Positions 1 to 6,799 of a stretch of 12,222 bases of DNA are shown one piece after another. Made by a program: the position numbers and the translations under genes. The notes under the pieces are model-generated. The model ran no database searches, was not told the DNA's origin, and saw nothing but the letters and a program-made list of their open reading frames with translations. Origin of the DNA: Marinospirillum sp. (lineage in GTDB: Bacteria > Pseudomonadota > Gammaproteobacteria > Pseudomonadales > Halomonadaceae); the NCBI GenBank assembly GCA_007116865.1, contig SKHR01000124.1, positions 1 through 12,222 of the forward strand, read 5' to 3'. Within the stretch, counting starts at the first letter, position 1, and each line of letters opens with the position of its first letter.

Positions 1-728
1 AAGATACCCACACCATTCACTTCCCACTGCTTGCCAGTGGATTTGATGATGATCTTTTCACCCTTTTTCAGGGTGCCATTTTTAATTCGAATCAGAGAAA
101 CCACACCCAGGTAGTTATCAAACCAGGAGTCGACAATCAGCGCTTGCAAAGGCGCATTCGGGTCACCTTCTGGAGCAGGGATACGGGCCACCAGCTGTTC
201 AAGCAGGTCCTCAATACCCAGGCCACTTTTAGCCGAACAACGCACCGCATCGGTCGCATCCAGGCCGATGATTTCTTCAATTTCTTTGGCCACTTTTTCC
301 GGGTCGGCTTGGGGCAGGTCCATTTTGTTCAAAACCGGCACTACTTCCAGCCCCTGTTCGATGGCGGTGTAGCAGTTGGCCACCGACTGCGCCTCAACCC
401 CCTGCCCGGCATCCACCACCAACAGCGCCCCTTCACAGGCCGCCAAAGAACGTGATACCTCATAAGAGAAATCCACGTGTCCAGGGGTATCAATAAAGTT
501 GAGCTGGTAGGTCTGACCCGTTGGCGAGTGGTAGTTGAGGGTCACACTTTGCGCTTTGATCGTGATGCCGCGTTCCCTTTCCAGATCCATGGAGTCCAGC
601 ACCTGCGCCTTCATTTCACGATCGCTCAGTCCTTCACAAAACTGAATGAATCGATCCGCCAGGGTGGATTTGCCATGGTCAATATGGGCGATGATAGAAA
701 AGTTACGGATATGCTCAAGACGGCTCAC
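1..728 (-). CDS. lepA: Elongation factor 4 (LepA), N-terminal part, cut by the window edge
   Basis: This is a ribosome-associated GTPase that resembles EF-G and acts on stalled or mistranslocated ribosomes or during 30S biogenesis. 242 codons are visible of a family length near 600. They cover the GTPase domain and the start of domain II. Seen directly: the P-loop AHIDHGKST (residues 14-22), the switch region RERGITIKA (51-59), DTPGH (80-84) and NKMD (134-137). The start is a GTG at 726-728, giving VSRLEHIRNFSII, which aligns with the N-terminus of Pseudomonas-type LepA. A second in-frame GTG lies four codons upstream (738-740). No ATG occurs before the upstream in-frame stop, and neither GTG has a strong Shine-Dalgarno. 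The gene follows mucD on the same strand by about 110 bases, as in the Pseudomonas algU-muc-lepA order. The identity is certain; the exact start is less so. Confidence 0.96.
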   Translation of the reverse strand, partial: MSRLEHIRNFSIIAHIDHGKSTLADRFIQFCEGLSDREMKAQVLDSMDLERERGITIKAQSVTLNYHSPTGQTYQLNFIDTPGHVDFSYEVSRSLAACEGALLVVDAGQGVEAQSVANCYTAIEQGLEVVPVLNKMDLPQADPEKVAKEIEEIIGLDATDAVRCSAKSGLGIEDLLEQLVARIPAPEGDPNAPLQALIVDSWFDNYLGVVSLIRIKNGTLKKGEKIIIKSTGKQWEVNGVGI

Positions 729-791
729 GATTGGCTGCACCAGAGAAGGTTTATAAGGGTCAATAAAAGGGCGACAGTCTAACTGATTCGA

Positions 792-832
792 GGCCTCAGG
801 GAAACGACCCAGGCAGGGGTTTCCCTAAGGCC
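792..832 (-). repeat. Stem-loop between mucD and lepA
   Basis: Two 14-base arms (792-805 and 819-832) form an inverted repeat. The only mismatch on the plus strand, C797/A827, becomes a G-U pair in the leftward (mucD to lepA) transcript, so the whole stem pairs in the mRNA. The 13-base loop can itself form a CCC/GGG mini-stem (808-810/816-818). No U-run follows on the transcribed strand, so it does not look like an intrinsic terminator. It may protect the mucD mRNA 3' end, act as a processing site, or attenuate read-through into lepA; this is inference. Confidence 0.6.
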
Positions 833-840
833 AGGCAGGA

Positions 841-2259
841 TCATTCTGGAATGCGTAAAGCCACAAACAAAGGACTTCCGCTACGCACCAGGCGCACGGC
901 AATCGATTGATTGGCCGGCAAGGCGGAGGCCAGTTCAGTAAAGTGCGCCGGATCACGAATCGTTTCGCCTTGCAACGAAACCAGCAAATCATCTCGGCGA
1001 ATGCCTGCCGCTGCGGCCGGGCTGCCAGGCGTGACATCCACCACCCGCACACCTGAAGTGACTGACCAGCTATCTTTTAATCCACTGGGCAAGGGCTCAA
1101 CTCGCACCCCCAGTCGGCTTGCTTCAGCAGGTTGCTCAGTGGATCGCCCGGTAGAGGCGATCTGTGGATCCTCAGGCCGCTCACCGACGGTAAAGTTGAG
1201 TGTGATACGTCGACCATCGCGTAAAACCAGAAAACGACCCGAGTCACCTGGGCGAATCTGCCCAACAGCCGGTGGTAAATCAGATGCCCGCTCAATAGTC
1301 TGACCATTGACTTCCAGAATGATGTCACCTGAGCGGATACCACCGACGCCCGCGGGGCCAGATTCATCAACATTCGCAATCAGTGCGCCTCTAGGGCTAT
1401 CCAGGCCAAAGGATTCAGCCAGATCCCGATCAACATTTTGAATCACCACACCCAGCCAGCCACGACTGACCCGACCCGTTTCACGCAATTGATCAGCCAC
1501 CTGCATGGCGACCTTGGCAGGAATGGCAAAAGACAAGCCCATGAACCCACCGGAACGGGTGTAAATCTGCGAGTTGATGCCGACCACTTCACCATTGAGG
1601 TTAAATAAAGGGCCGCCCGAGTTACCGGGATTGATCGCGACATCGGTTTGAATGAAAGGCACATAGGTTTCATTCGGCAGAGCGCGCCCCTTGGCACTGA
1701 CAATCCCGGCCGTGACCGAGTGATCAAAACCGAATGGGGAGCCAATCGCCAGCACCCACTCACCCACTCGCAGTGCATCTGAGTCACCGATGCGCACCAC
1801 GGGCAAGCCGTTGGCTTCTACTTTGAGCAAAGCGATATCGGTAGAAGGATCACTGCCGATCAGTTCTGCGACCAACTCACGTCGATCACTCAGTCGCACA
1901 ATGATTTCGTCGGCACCCTCAACCACATGATTATTGGTCAACAAATAACCATCGCTGGAAATAATAAAACCTGATCCAAGCGACTGGCGCTGCTGTTGCC
2001 GCGGAACATTGCCTCGCGGATCATGAAAGTCTTCAAAAAAATGACGAAATATTTCCGGCATACCTGGCGGCATTGCACCCTGGCTAGGGCGTTGAGCCTG
2101 GCGAACCTGAGTGGTACTGATATTGACCACCGCCGGTGAAGCTTGCTCGACCAGCTCAGCAAAATCCGGCAGCGACCGTGCAGCCACCTGCGTCCAGCTG
2201 AAGAGCAAACACAAGATCAGCGAAAAGCGGGTAAAAGAACCGATCCAGTGATGTTTCAT
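841..2259 (-). CDS. mucD: Periplasmic Do-type serine protease (MucD/DegP family)
   Basis: This is a 472-residue HtrA-family protease and chaperone that degrades or refolds misfolded envelope proteins in the periplasm. Seen directly: a signal peptide (residues 1-27, hydrophobic core SLILCLLF, likely cleavage after VAA), a trypsin-like domain with His111 (TNNHVVEG), Asp141 (STDIALLKV) and Ser214 (GNSGGPLF), and two C-terminal PDZ domains (about 257-350 and 381-470; carboxylate-loop sequence RGWLGVVIQ at the start of the first). The length matches Pseudomonas MucD (about 474). I chose the ATG at 2257-2259 because it has GGGAGA upstream at good spacing and starts a proper signal peptide. An in-frame ATG 11 codons earlier would spoil the signal and overlap rseC. 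It is fourth in the rpoE operon, so it is probably under sigma-E control. The symbol rests on operon position; by sequence alone it could equally be called degP or degQ. Confidence 0.95.
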   Translation of the reverse strand: MKHHWIGSFTRFSLILCLLFSWTQVAARSLPDFAELVEQASPAVVNISTTQVRQAQRPSQGAMPPGMPEIFRHFFEDFHDPRGNVPRQQQRQSLGSGFIISSDGYLLTNNHVVEGADEIIVRLSDRRELVAELIGSDPSTDIALLKVEANGLPVVRIGDSDALRVGEWVLAIGSPFGFDHSVTAGIVSAKGRALPNETYVPFIQTDVAINPGNSGGPLFNLNGEVVGINSQIYTRSGGFMGLSFAIPAKVAMQVADQLRETGRVSRGWLGVVIQNVDRDLAESFGLDSPRGALIANVDESGPAGVGGIRSGDIILEVNGQTIERASDLPPAVGQIRPGDSGRFLVLRDGRRITLNFTVGERPEDPQIASTGRSTEQPAEASRLGVRVEPLPSGLKDSWSVTSGVRVVDVTPGSPAAAAGIRRDDLLVSLQGETIRDPAHFTELASALPANQSIAVRLVRSGSPLFVALRIPE

Positions 2260-2288
2260 TTGAGTTTTCTCCCAAGCCTGACTGAGAA

Positions 2289-2732
2289 TCACGTTATTTC
2301 GTTAGCGGCCAGTTTACGAACCAGCTGCGGGCGCCGACGACCTGCCCATCGACGCGCTAGAAGCAACCCCAAAACCAACCCCAAAAGCCCGCTCAGCGCG
2401 GTCCACAACAGGCTAGCCATCCCCGCCTGCTCAGCCATCAGCGCACCCAGCAACAAACCAAGCAAAGGCAAAAGAAACTGTAATAAAGCCGCTTTCATCA
2501 TATCGGTTGGCAAAACGACCAGCTCAACCCGGTCACCGGGATGCAACTCAAAACCCGGGTGTGGTAGCTCAAAAGTCGTCGTGGAAGAAGAGGTTAACCA
2601 GCGCGCCCATAGCCCCTGACCACAGCCTCCCGCCAGGTGACAGGAAGCACAGCCTTTTTTTTCACAGGCGGACAAACGAACCGACATCGAGTCAACCGCC
2701 ACCACTTCGGCAGCTTGCGATATCACGGTCAT
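2289..2732 (-). CDS. rseC: RseC/MucC family membrane protein
   Basis: This is a 147-residue inner-membrane protein of the RseC/MucC family. Family members modulate sigma-E activity and are also linked to the Rsx/SoxR-reducing system; the biochemical role is not settled. Seen directly: a Cys cluster at residues 23, 28, 31 and 37 (C-X4-C-X2-C-X5-C), a short beta-rich stretch (PGFELHPGDRVELVV), then two closely spaced transmembrane helices (about 79-100 and 105-128) and a basic C-terminal tail. The ATG at 2730-2732 is preceded by GAGG at usable spacing and lies 8 bases after the rseA stop, so the two are translationally close. mucD starts 29 bases downstream. RseB/MucB, which normally separates rseA from rseC, is not present. 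Confidence 0.9.
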   Translation of the reverse strand: MTVISQAAEVVAVDSMSVRLSACEKKGCASCHLAGGCGQGLWARWLTSSSTTTFELPHPGFELHPGDRVELVVLPTDMMKAALLQFLLPLLGLLLGALMAEQAGMASLLWTALSGLLGLVLGLLLARRWAGRRRPQLVRKLAANEIT

Positions 2733-2740
2733 CGCCTGCC

Positions 2741-3436
2741 TCAGCGATCCATTCCTTGCGGCGCAAGAATCATCGGCCGATGCAGGGTTTCGGCTCTTGC
2801 AGAGTCAAGGGGTTCAGACTGGCTTGTTGCGAAGCTCACCAGGGAACGCCCGGTGAATGCCTGAGGCGATAGTGGAGTGTCACTCACTGGCCTGGAAACT
2901 CGAGCAAATGGCTGAGGCGCCTCAGCCACAAGTCGCGGTGCCATTTGGGCTGGATTAGTCACAGGCTGTGCCGCCATCGGCGTAGAGCTGGCACCGGGCT
3001 GAGGCCCATCAGTACTGGTGTTATAAATTTGCACACCAGTGATCACCAACAGAGCAACTGAAGCGGCCAGTGCGCCACCACGCCACCAGCTATGGCGATC
3101 TTCGCGTTTTAGCGGGGCCTCTCCAGCCACGGCAGCCAGGGTTGGTGCCTTCGTTTGAACTTGTAAATCTGGCTGAACCTCTTCCGCCGAGGTTTCGGCT
3201 TCCAGGCGCGCCATCACTGCGGCAGAAATATCCACACGTGCCAGCACCGGGTCAGACATATTGCGCAGGTCACCACGCAACACACCTTGGGCAAGATGAT
3301 AACGCCGCCACTTATCCCTGAGTGCTTTACTGAGCACTTCATTGGTCTGCATCGCGGAGAGAAGACGCGGCAACTCCAAATCATCAGCGGCGGCATCCAT
3401 CACTGATGAAAGTGACTCATGGAGTTTATCTGTCAT
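2741..3436 (-). CDS. rseA: Anti-sigma-E factor RseA/MucA
   Basis: This is a 231-residue single-pass inner-membrane protein that holds sigma-E inactive until proteases of the DegS/RseP type cut it. Seen directly: a cytoplasmic N-terminal RseA-like domain (MTDKLHESLSSVMD, then LRDKWRRYHLAQGVLRGD at about 39-56), a basic and Trp-rich stretch, a transmembrane helix at about 120-138 (ALAASVALLVITGV), and a Pro/Ala/Ser-rich periplasmic tail of about 90 residues. The start at 3434-3436 has AAGAGGT seven to eight bases upstream. In-frame ATGs 10 and 11 codons earlier have a weaker site. The tail shows no segment that I recognise as the conserved C-terminal region that binds RseB, which fits the absence of rseB here. 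The gene lies between rpoE (152-base gap) and rseC (8-base gap). The symbol mucA would be equally valid. Confidence 0.92.
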   Translation of the reverse strand: MTDKLHESLSSVMDAAADDLELPRLLSAMQTNEVLSKALRDKWRRYHLAQGVLRGDLRNMSDPVLARVDISAAVMARLEAETSAEEVQPDLQVQTKAPTLAAVAGEAPLKREDRHSWWRGGALAASVALLVITGVQIYNTSTDGPQPGASSTPMAAQPVTNPAQMAPRLVAEAPQPFARVSRPVSDTPLSPQAFTGRSLVSFATSQSEPLDSARAETLHRPMILAPQGMDR

Positions 3437-3503
3437 GCCTGATACCTCTTGGTTATCCTGACTCATCACCTGAATAGCAAAGTGACCAAGCAGCCTATCT
3501 ACT

Positions 3504-3541
3504 CCATCACTTTTTCTTATTCTTCCTAGACCATCACTTTT
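3504..3541 (-). repeat. 11-bp direct repeat in the rpoE-rseA gap
   Basis: The plus-strand sequence CCATCACTTTT occurs at 3504-3514 and again at 3531-3541, with a 27-base period (AAAAGTGATGG on the transcribed strand). Next to it, at 3565-3583, lie two T-runs (A-runs in the transcript). The whole rpoE-rseA gap is unusually long for this operon and A-rich in mRNA sense. No hairpin or ORF was seen in it. A role as a regulator site or translation enhancer is speculation. Confidence 0.5.
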
Positions 3542-3588
3542 GCATTTGGTTTAGTGCTGGGATCATTTTTTTTACTTTTTTTTGCGGT

Positions 3589-4167
3589 CTAATCCAACAA
3601 GGGCTGTATGGCCTTGTCGATCGCCTCACGCGCACGAAAAATCCGTGATCGAACCGTTCCCACTGGACACTGCATCACTTCGGCAATATCTTCATAACTC
3701 ATGCCATCAAATTCGCGCAGGCTGATCGCCGCTTTCAGGTCTTCGGGCAACTGGTCAATGGCGCGGTAAATCGTCGCTTCCAACTCATCACGCTGTAGGT
3801 TGGCATCGGGCGAGGCATTATCACGCATCTGTGCCGAAGGATAAAAAATCTCGGCCTCTTCCACCTCGACATCACTACCAGGTGGGCGCCGACCTCGAGA
3901 CACCAAATGATTTTTTGCAGTGTTGATCGCGATCCGGTACATCCAGGTATAAAAAGCACTTTCGGCACGAAAATTATCCAGGGCTCGATAGGCTTTAATA
4001 AAGGCTTCCTGCGCGACATCCTGCATTTCATGCGGGTCTTGCACATAGCGACCAATCAGCGCAATGATCTTGTGCTGATACTTTTTAACCAACAGATCAA
4101 AGGCACGCTTATCGCCCTTTTGTACACGCTCAACCAGGCGCTGATCCGTCTCCCTCGCATTATTCAT
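3589..4167 (-). CDS. rpoE: RNA polymerase sigma factor RpoE/AlgU (sigma-E)
   Basis: This is a 192-residue group 4 (ECF) sigma factor that directs transcription of envelope-stress genes. Seen directly: region 2 (FDLLVKKYQHKIIAL, then DVAQEAFIKAYRALDNF and the -10-reading stretch FYTWMYRIAINTAKNHL), a short acidic linker (SDVEVEEAEIF), and region 4 with its helix-turn-helix (DLKAAISLREFDGMSYEDIAEVM, then GTVRSRIFRAREAI). The length matches E. coli RpoE and P. aeruginosa AlgU (about 190). The start at 4165-4167 has GGAG seven bases upstream; an ATG 31 codons earlier lies in the promoter region and would read through the leader hairpin. It is the first gene of the leftward stress operon and is divergent from nadB, an arrangement shared with E. 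coli and Pseudomonas. I could not identify a sigma-E autoregulatory promoter by eye. Confidence 0.97.
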   Translation of the reverse strand: MNNARETDQRLVERVQKGDKRAFDLLVKKYQHKIIALIGRYVQDPHEMQDVAQEAFIKAYRALDNFRAESAFYTWMYRIAINTAKNHLVSRGRRPPGSDVEVEEAEIFYPSAQMRDNASPDANLQRDELEATIYRAIDQLPEDLKAAISLREFDGMSYEDIAEVMQCPVGTVRSRIFRAREAIDKAIQPLLD

Positions 4168-4180
4168 TGAGTGCTCCGTA

Positions 4181-4213
4181 AGACAGCCGGTTTTGTCAAA
4201 AAACCGGCTGTCT
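4181..4213 (-). promoter_or_regulatory. Perfect 14-bp hairpin in the rpoE 5' leader
   Basis: Arms 4181-4194 and 4200-4213 are exact inverse complements (AGACAGCCGGTTTT and its partner) around a 5-base loop. In the rpoE mRNA the base of the stem ends three bases before the GGAG ribosome binding site (4174-4177) and 14 bases before the start codon, so it would collide with an initiating 30S subunit. There is no U-run on either strand, so it is not a standard terminator. It could be a translational control element or, as DNA, an operator. The structure is seen; the function is inferred. Confidence 0.65.
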
Positions 4214-4247
4214 GTCAAACTGTCGACCTTAAGCAGAAACTCAAGGC

Positions 4248-4275
4248 TTGTCAGAAACATAACTTTGCCTATACC
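4248..4275 (+). promoter_or_regulatory. Candidate sigma-70 promoter of nadB
   Basis: TTGTCA (4248-4253; five of six matches to the -35 consensus) is followed after 16 bases by TATACC (4270-4275; four of six to the -10 consensus). This would give a leader of about 60 bases ahead of nadB. It was assigned by eye only. Confidence 0.4.
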
Positions 4276-4344
4276 TTAACACGACACTCTCAGCACCAGA
4301 AGTCAGTCCTGATCAATCGATCCAATCAATGGAGTTAACTACGC

Positions 4345-5967
4345 ATGTCCCGCACCCATGAATTTGATGTCCTGATCATTGGCAGCGGGGCGGCCGGTAT
4401 GACGGCGGCACTTCATCTGGCTAATGACTTTGATGTCGCTCTGCTGAGCAAGTCTGCCCTCGGTGAAGGTTCCACCCGCTGGGCCCAAGGCGGTATTGCC
4501 ACCGTGGTCGACCCTGAAGACACGCTTGAGGCCCACGTCGAAGACACCCTGATCGCGGGTGCTGGCCTGTGCCATCGCGACACGGTTGAGCAGGTGGTCG
4601 CAGAAAGCCGTACCAGCATTCAATGGTTGATTCAGCAGGGAGTGCCTTTCACCCCGGCGGAGACCTATTCTGACCTGCGCAACGCCTGCGACTCTAACCC
4701 CCTGCCTTATCACCTCACCCGTGAAGGCGGGCACAGTCATCGGCGCATTCTCCATGCCGATGATGCCACTGGCCTGGCGATCACCAACACCCTTGCAGAT
4801 AAAATTCGTCAACATCCTCGCATCACCCTGTTTGAACAGCATCTGGCAGTCGATTTGATCACCCGCCACAAACTTGGACTCCCTGGCCAGGCCTGTGTCG
4901 GTGCTTATGTGCTCAATAATTTGACCCAAAAGGTTCAGGCTTTTTCTGCTCACAGTGTGATCCTGGCCACGGGAGGCGCCAGCAAGGTTTATTTATACAC
5001 CTCCAACCCAGATGGCAGCTCTGGTGATGGCATCGCCATGGCTTGGCGTGCGGGCTGTTCAGTGGCCAATATGGAGTTCAATCAGTTTCACCCCACCTGC
5101 CTCTACCACCCTAAGGCCAAAAGCTTTTTGATCACCGAGGCGGTTCGTGGCGAGGGTGGGTTGCTCACCCTGCCTGATGGCCAGCGTTTCATGCATCAGT
5201 TTGATGAACGCGCCGAACTGGCTCCTCGCGACATCGTTGCCCGTGCGATCGACCATGAGATGAAGCGCTATGGTCTGGATCATGTTTATCTGGATATCAG
5301 CCACAAGGGGGAGGCTTTTTGCCGCGAGCACTTTCCTACTATTTACCAACGCTGTCTTGAATTTGGCATCGATATGGCAAAAGAGCCTTTACCAGTGGTG
5401 CCTGCGGCTCACTACACCTGCGGCGGCATCGTTACCGGACCCCAGGGGCAAACCGACATCCCAGGCCTCTATGCCATTGGTGAGTGTGCGTTTACCGGCC
5501 TGCACGGCGCCAACCGCATGGCCAGTAACTCTTTACTGGAGTGTGTGGTGTACGGGCGTTTAGCAACACAGCATCTGCGTGAGCACTACCCTCAGGCACC
5601 ACTGCCACAACCCAGGCCCTGGGATGAAAGCCAGGTCACCGATTCGGATGAGGACGTGGTGATCAGCCACAACTGGGATGAGATACGTCGTTTTATGTGG
5701 GACTATGTCGGTATCGTGCGCACAGATAAACGCCTGGAGCGGGCGCTACATCGAATCAAGCTGCTGCAAAGCGAGATTCACGATTACTACGCGAATTACC
5801 GCATTTCCGGTGATTTATTGGAATTGAGAAATCTCGCTACCGTCGCCGAGCTGATCATCCGCTCGGCACTGCTGCGCAAAGAAAGTCGGGGGCTTCACTA
5901 CACGCTGGATTATCCGGAACCGGCCGCTGAAGCGCGAGACACCCTGCTCACCCCGCCGCGCTGGTAG
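4345..5967 (+). CDS. nadB: L-aspartate oxidase
   Basis: This FAD enzyme oxidises L-aspartate to iminoaspartate, which NadA condenses with dihydroxyacetone phosphate to quinolinate in de novo NAD synthesis; it is cytosolic. It is 540 residues, the same length as E. coli NadB. Seen directly: the dinucleotide-binding fold IIGSGAAGMTAAL (Gly13, 15, 18), SxxSxWAQGG-type segment STRWAQGGIA, HRRILHADDATG, and catalytic-site residues His249 (NQFHPTCLYHP), Arg295 (APRDIVARAI) and His356 (AAHYTCGGI). These correspond to E. coli His244, Arg290 and His351 at a constant offset of five. The C-terminal FAD motif is GLHGANRMASNSLLE. The start has GGAG 11 bases upstream. It is divergent from rpoE, and its last 20 bases overlap the convergent ygfX. 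Confidence 0.98.
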   Translation: MSRTHEFDVLIIGSGAAGMTAALHLANDFDVALLSKSALGEGSTRWAQGGIATVVDPEDTLEAHVEDTLIAGAGLCHRDTVEQVVAESRTSIQWLIQQGVPFTPAETYSDLRNACDSNPLPYHLTREGGHSHRRILHADDATGLAITNTLADKIRQHPRITLFEQHLAVDLITRHKLGLPGQACVGAYVLNNLTQKVQAFSAHSVILATGGASKVYLYTSNPDGSSGDGIAMAWRAGCSVANMEFNQFHPTCLYHPKAKSFLITEAVRGEGGLLTLPDGQRFMHQFDERAELAPRDIVARAIDHEMKRYGLDHVYLDISHKGEAFCREHFPTIYQRCLEFGIDMAKEPLPVVPAAHYTCGGIVTGPQGQTDIPGLYAIGECAFTGLHGANRMASNSLLECVVYGRLATQHLREHYPQAPLPQPRPWDESQVTDSDEDVVISHNWDEIRRFMWDYVGIVRTDKRLERALHRIKLLQSEIHDYYANYRISGDLLELRNLATVAELIIRSALLRKESRGLHYTLDYPEPAAEARDTLLTPPRW

Positions 5968-6358
5968 CCCTCTGTTTGAGAGCCACTCTGAGTTCACGGT
6001 GTGCTTCTGCTGACAGGCTGTCCGGCCAGATCAACCACTGGCGCCCCAGCCAGGGGCGAGTGGGCAAGTCCAGCGCAATCCAGTGAACGGACCAGCACAA
6101 GGGCGGCAAACGAACCAGATAGCGCTGCCCCCTGGCATTGATCACCCAGACCTGATCGGTCTGCAATTCAATCGCACGCGGGGCCGCCGAGGTGAAGTTG
6201 AACCACCAGTAACGCCCGCCCAGACCCAGCAGTAACAGACTCAGCCATGAGACTGGAGCGAATGGAAAACGCAACACCACCCACCCCAGCAGCACACCAA
6301 GCACCAGCGTGGTTAAACGTCCGAGTCTAGAGACCCTGGTACTGATCAAGACTGCCAT
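5948..6358 (-). CDS. ygfX: YgfX (CptA-like) membrane protein
   Basis: This is a 136-residue protein with two N-terminal transmembrane helices (about 13-31 and 34-52) followed by a Trp-rich soluble domain (RYLVRLPPLCWSVHW, RQWLIWPD). Layout, length and N-terminus (STRVSRLGRL, compare the LRVSWRAQ of E. coli YgfX) match the YgfX family, and it follows sdhE as in E. coli. YgfX has been described as a membrane toxin affecting cytoskeletal proteins and as a partner of SdhE; its true role is debated. The ATG start lies 32 bases inside sdhE. No clear Shine-Dalgarno was seen, so translational coupling is likely. The 3' end overlaps nadB by 20 bases on the opposite strand. Confidence 0.75.
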   Translation of the reverse strand: MAVLISTRVSRLGRLTTLVLGVLLGWVVLRFPFAPVSWLSLLLLGLGGRYWWFNFTSAAPRAIELQTDQVWVINARGQRYLVRLPPLCWSVHWIALDLPTRPWLGRQWLIWPDSLSAEAHRELRVALKQRATSAAG

Positions 6359-6641
6359 TGCGGGCGTGATCCACGATCAAGTCAATGATCGGCTGCAGGC
6401 TGGGGTCGCTGGCTTTCTCTCGGTGCATCAGCCAGCCAAACAGATCCTGATCCTCAAGGGTGATCAGACGCTGATAATCCTGCTGCAAAGCGGGGGACAG
6501 CTGCTCATACTGAGTATCCAGAAAAGGAATCAGCAGTAAATCCAACTCCCACATCCCGCGCCGACTGTGCCAATAAAGGCGCTTACGCTCTGCGGACATC
6601 GCCTCATTGACTGGGGTATCACCCGATGCAGACGCACTCAT
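6327..6641 (-). CDS. sdhE: Succinate dehydrogenase flavinylation factor SdhE
   Basis: This small cytosolic protein (104 residues) helps attach FAD covalently to the flavoprotein subunit of succinate dehydrogenase or fumarate reductase. The family signature RGMWE (residues 28-32, general form RGxxE) and the later TLEDQDLFGWLM stretch are present. The ATG at 6639-6641 has GAGGAG eight bases upstream, a strong site. It gives an N-terminal extension of about 14 residues compared with the 88-residue E. coli protein. An internal ATG (codon 15, at 6597-6599) would give the usual length, but its GAGG is only two bases away. It overlaps ygfX by 32 bases; ihfB is divergent upstream. Confidence 0.9.
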   Translation of the reverse strand: MSASASGDTPVNEAMSAERKRLYWHSRRGMWELDLLLIPFLDTQYEQLSPALQQDYQRLITLEDQDLFGWLMHREKASDPSLQPIIDLIVDHARNGSLDQYQGL

Positions 6642-6671
6642 TCAACCACTCCTCAACCGTCAAATCGGCAC

Positions 6672-6700
6672 AGTCTATGACTAATAACGCAGGAAACCAA
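6672..6700 (-). promoter_or_regulatory. Possible sdhE-ygfX promoter
   Basis: On the minus strand, TTGGTT (6695-6700) and TAGACT (6672-6677) are 17 bases apart and lie about 30 bases before the sdhE start. The match to sigma-70 consensus is weak (three and four of six), so this is only a candidate. Confidence 0.25.
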
Positions 6701-6733
6701 GCCTGCATCCTGACACGGATCACTTTGTCTAGG

Positions 6734-6762
6734 TTGTGCTCTCCGCCAAACCGCACTATCCT
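6734..6762 (+). promoter_or_regulatory. Possible ihfB promoter
   Basis: TTGTGC (6734-6739) and TATCCT (6757-6762) are separated by 17 bases, with the ihfB start about 38 bases further on. The match to sigma-70 consensus is partial. Since rpsA is not upstream here, ihfB needs its own promoter, which gives some contextual support. Confidence 0.35.
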
Positions 6763-6799
6763 AGCAAAATCATTGTCTTTTGGCAGGGAGGTAGGGCGT

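Noticed and set aside
911..1303. Plus-strand open frame opposite the mucD PDZ region
   Set aside because: Shadow of a well-conserved protease gene; composition is unlike a real protein.
2143..2619. Plus-strand open frame of 158 codons opposite rseC and mucD
   Set aside because: Low-complexity, basic, Ser/Pro/Asn-rich translation antisense to two recognised genes; no ribosome binding site or known fold.
3565..3583. T-runs after rpoE taken as a terminator
   Set aside because: They are A-runs on the transcribed strand and have no preceding stem, so they cannot be an intrinsic terminator for rpoE.
4168..4344. Sigma-E autoregulatory promoter upstream of rpoE
   Set aside because: Searched the minus strand for GAACTT with a TCTGA-like box 16-17 bases on. 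Only TGACTT-type partial matches were seen, too weak to call.
4339..4953. Minus-strand open frame of 204 codons opposite nadB
   Set aside because: Antisense shadow of the conserved NadB FAD-binding domain; no independent support.
6626..6799. Upstream extension of ihfB to 6626
   Set aside because: The added 58 residues cross the divergent promoter region and sdhE start; the conserved IhfB N-terminus begins at 6800.
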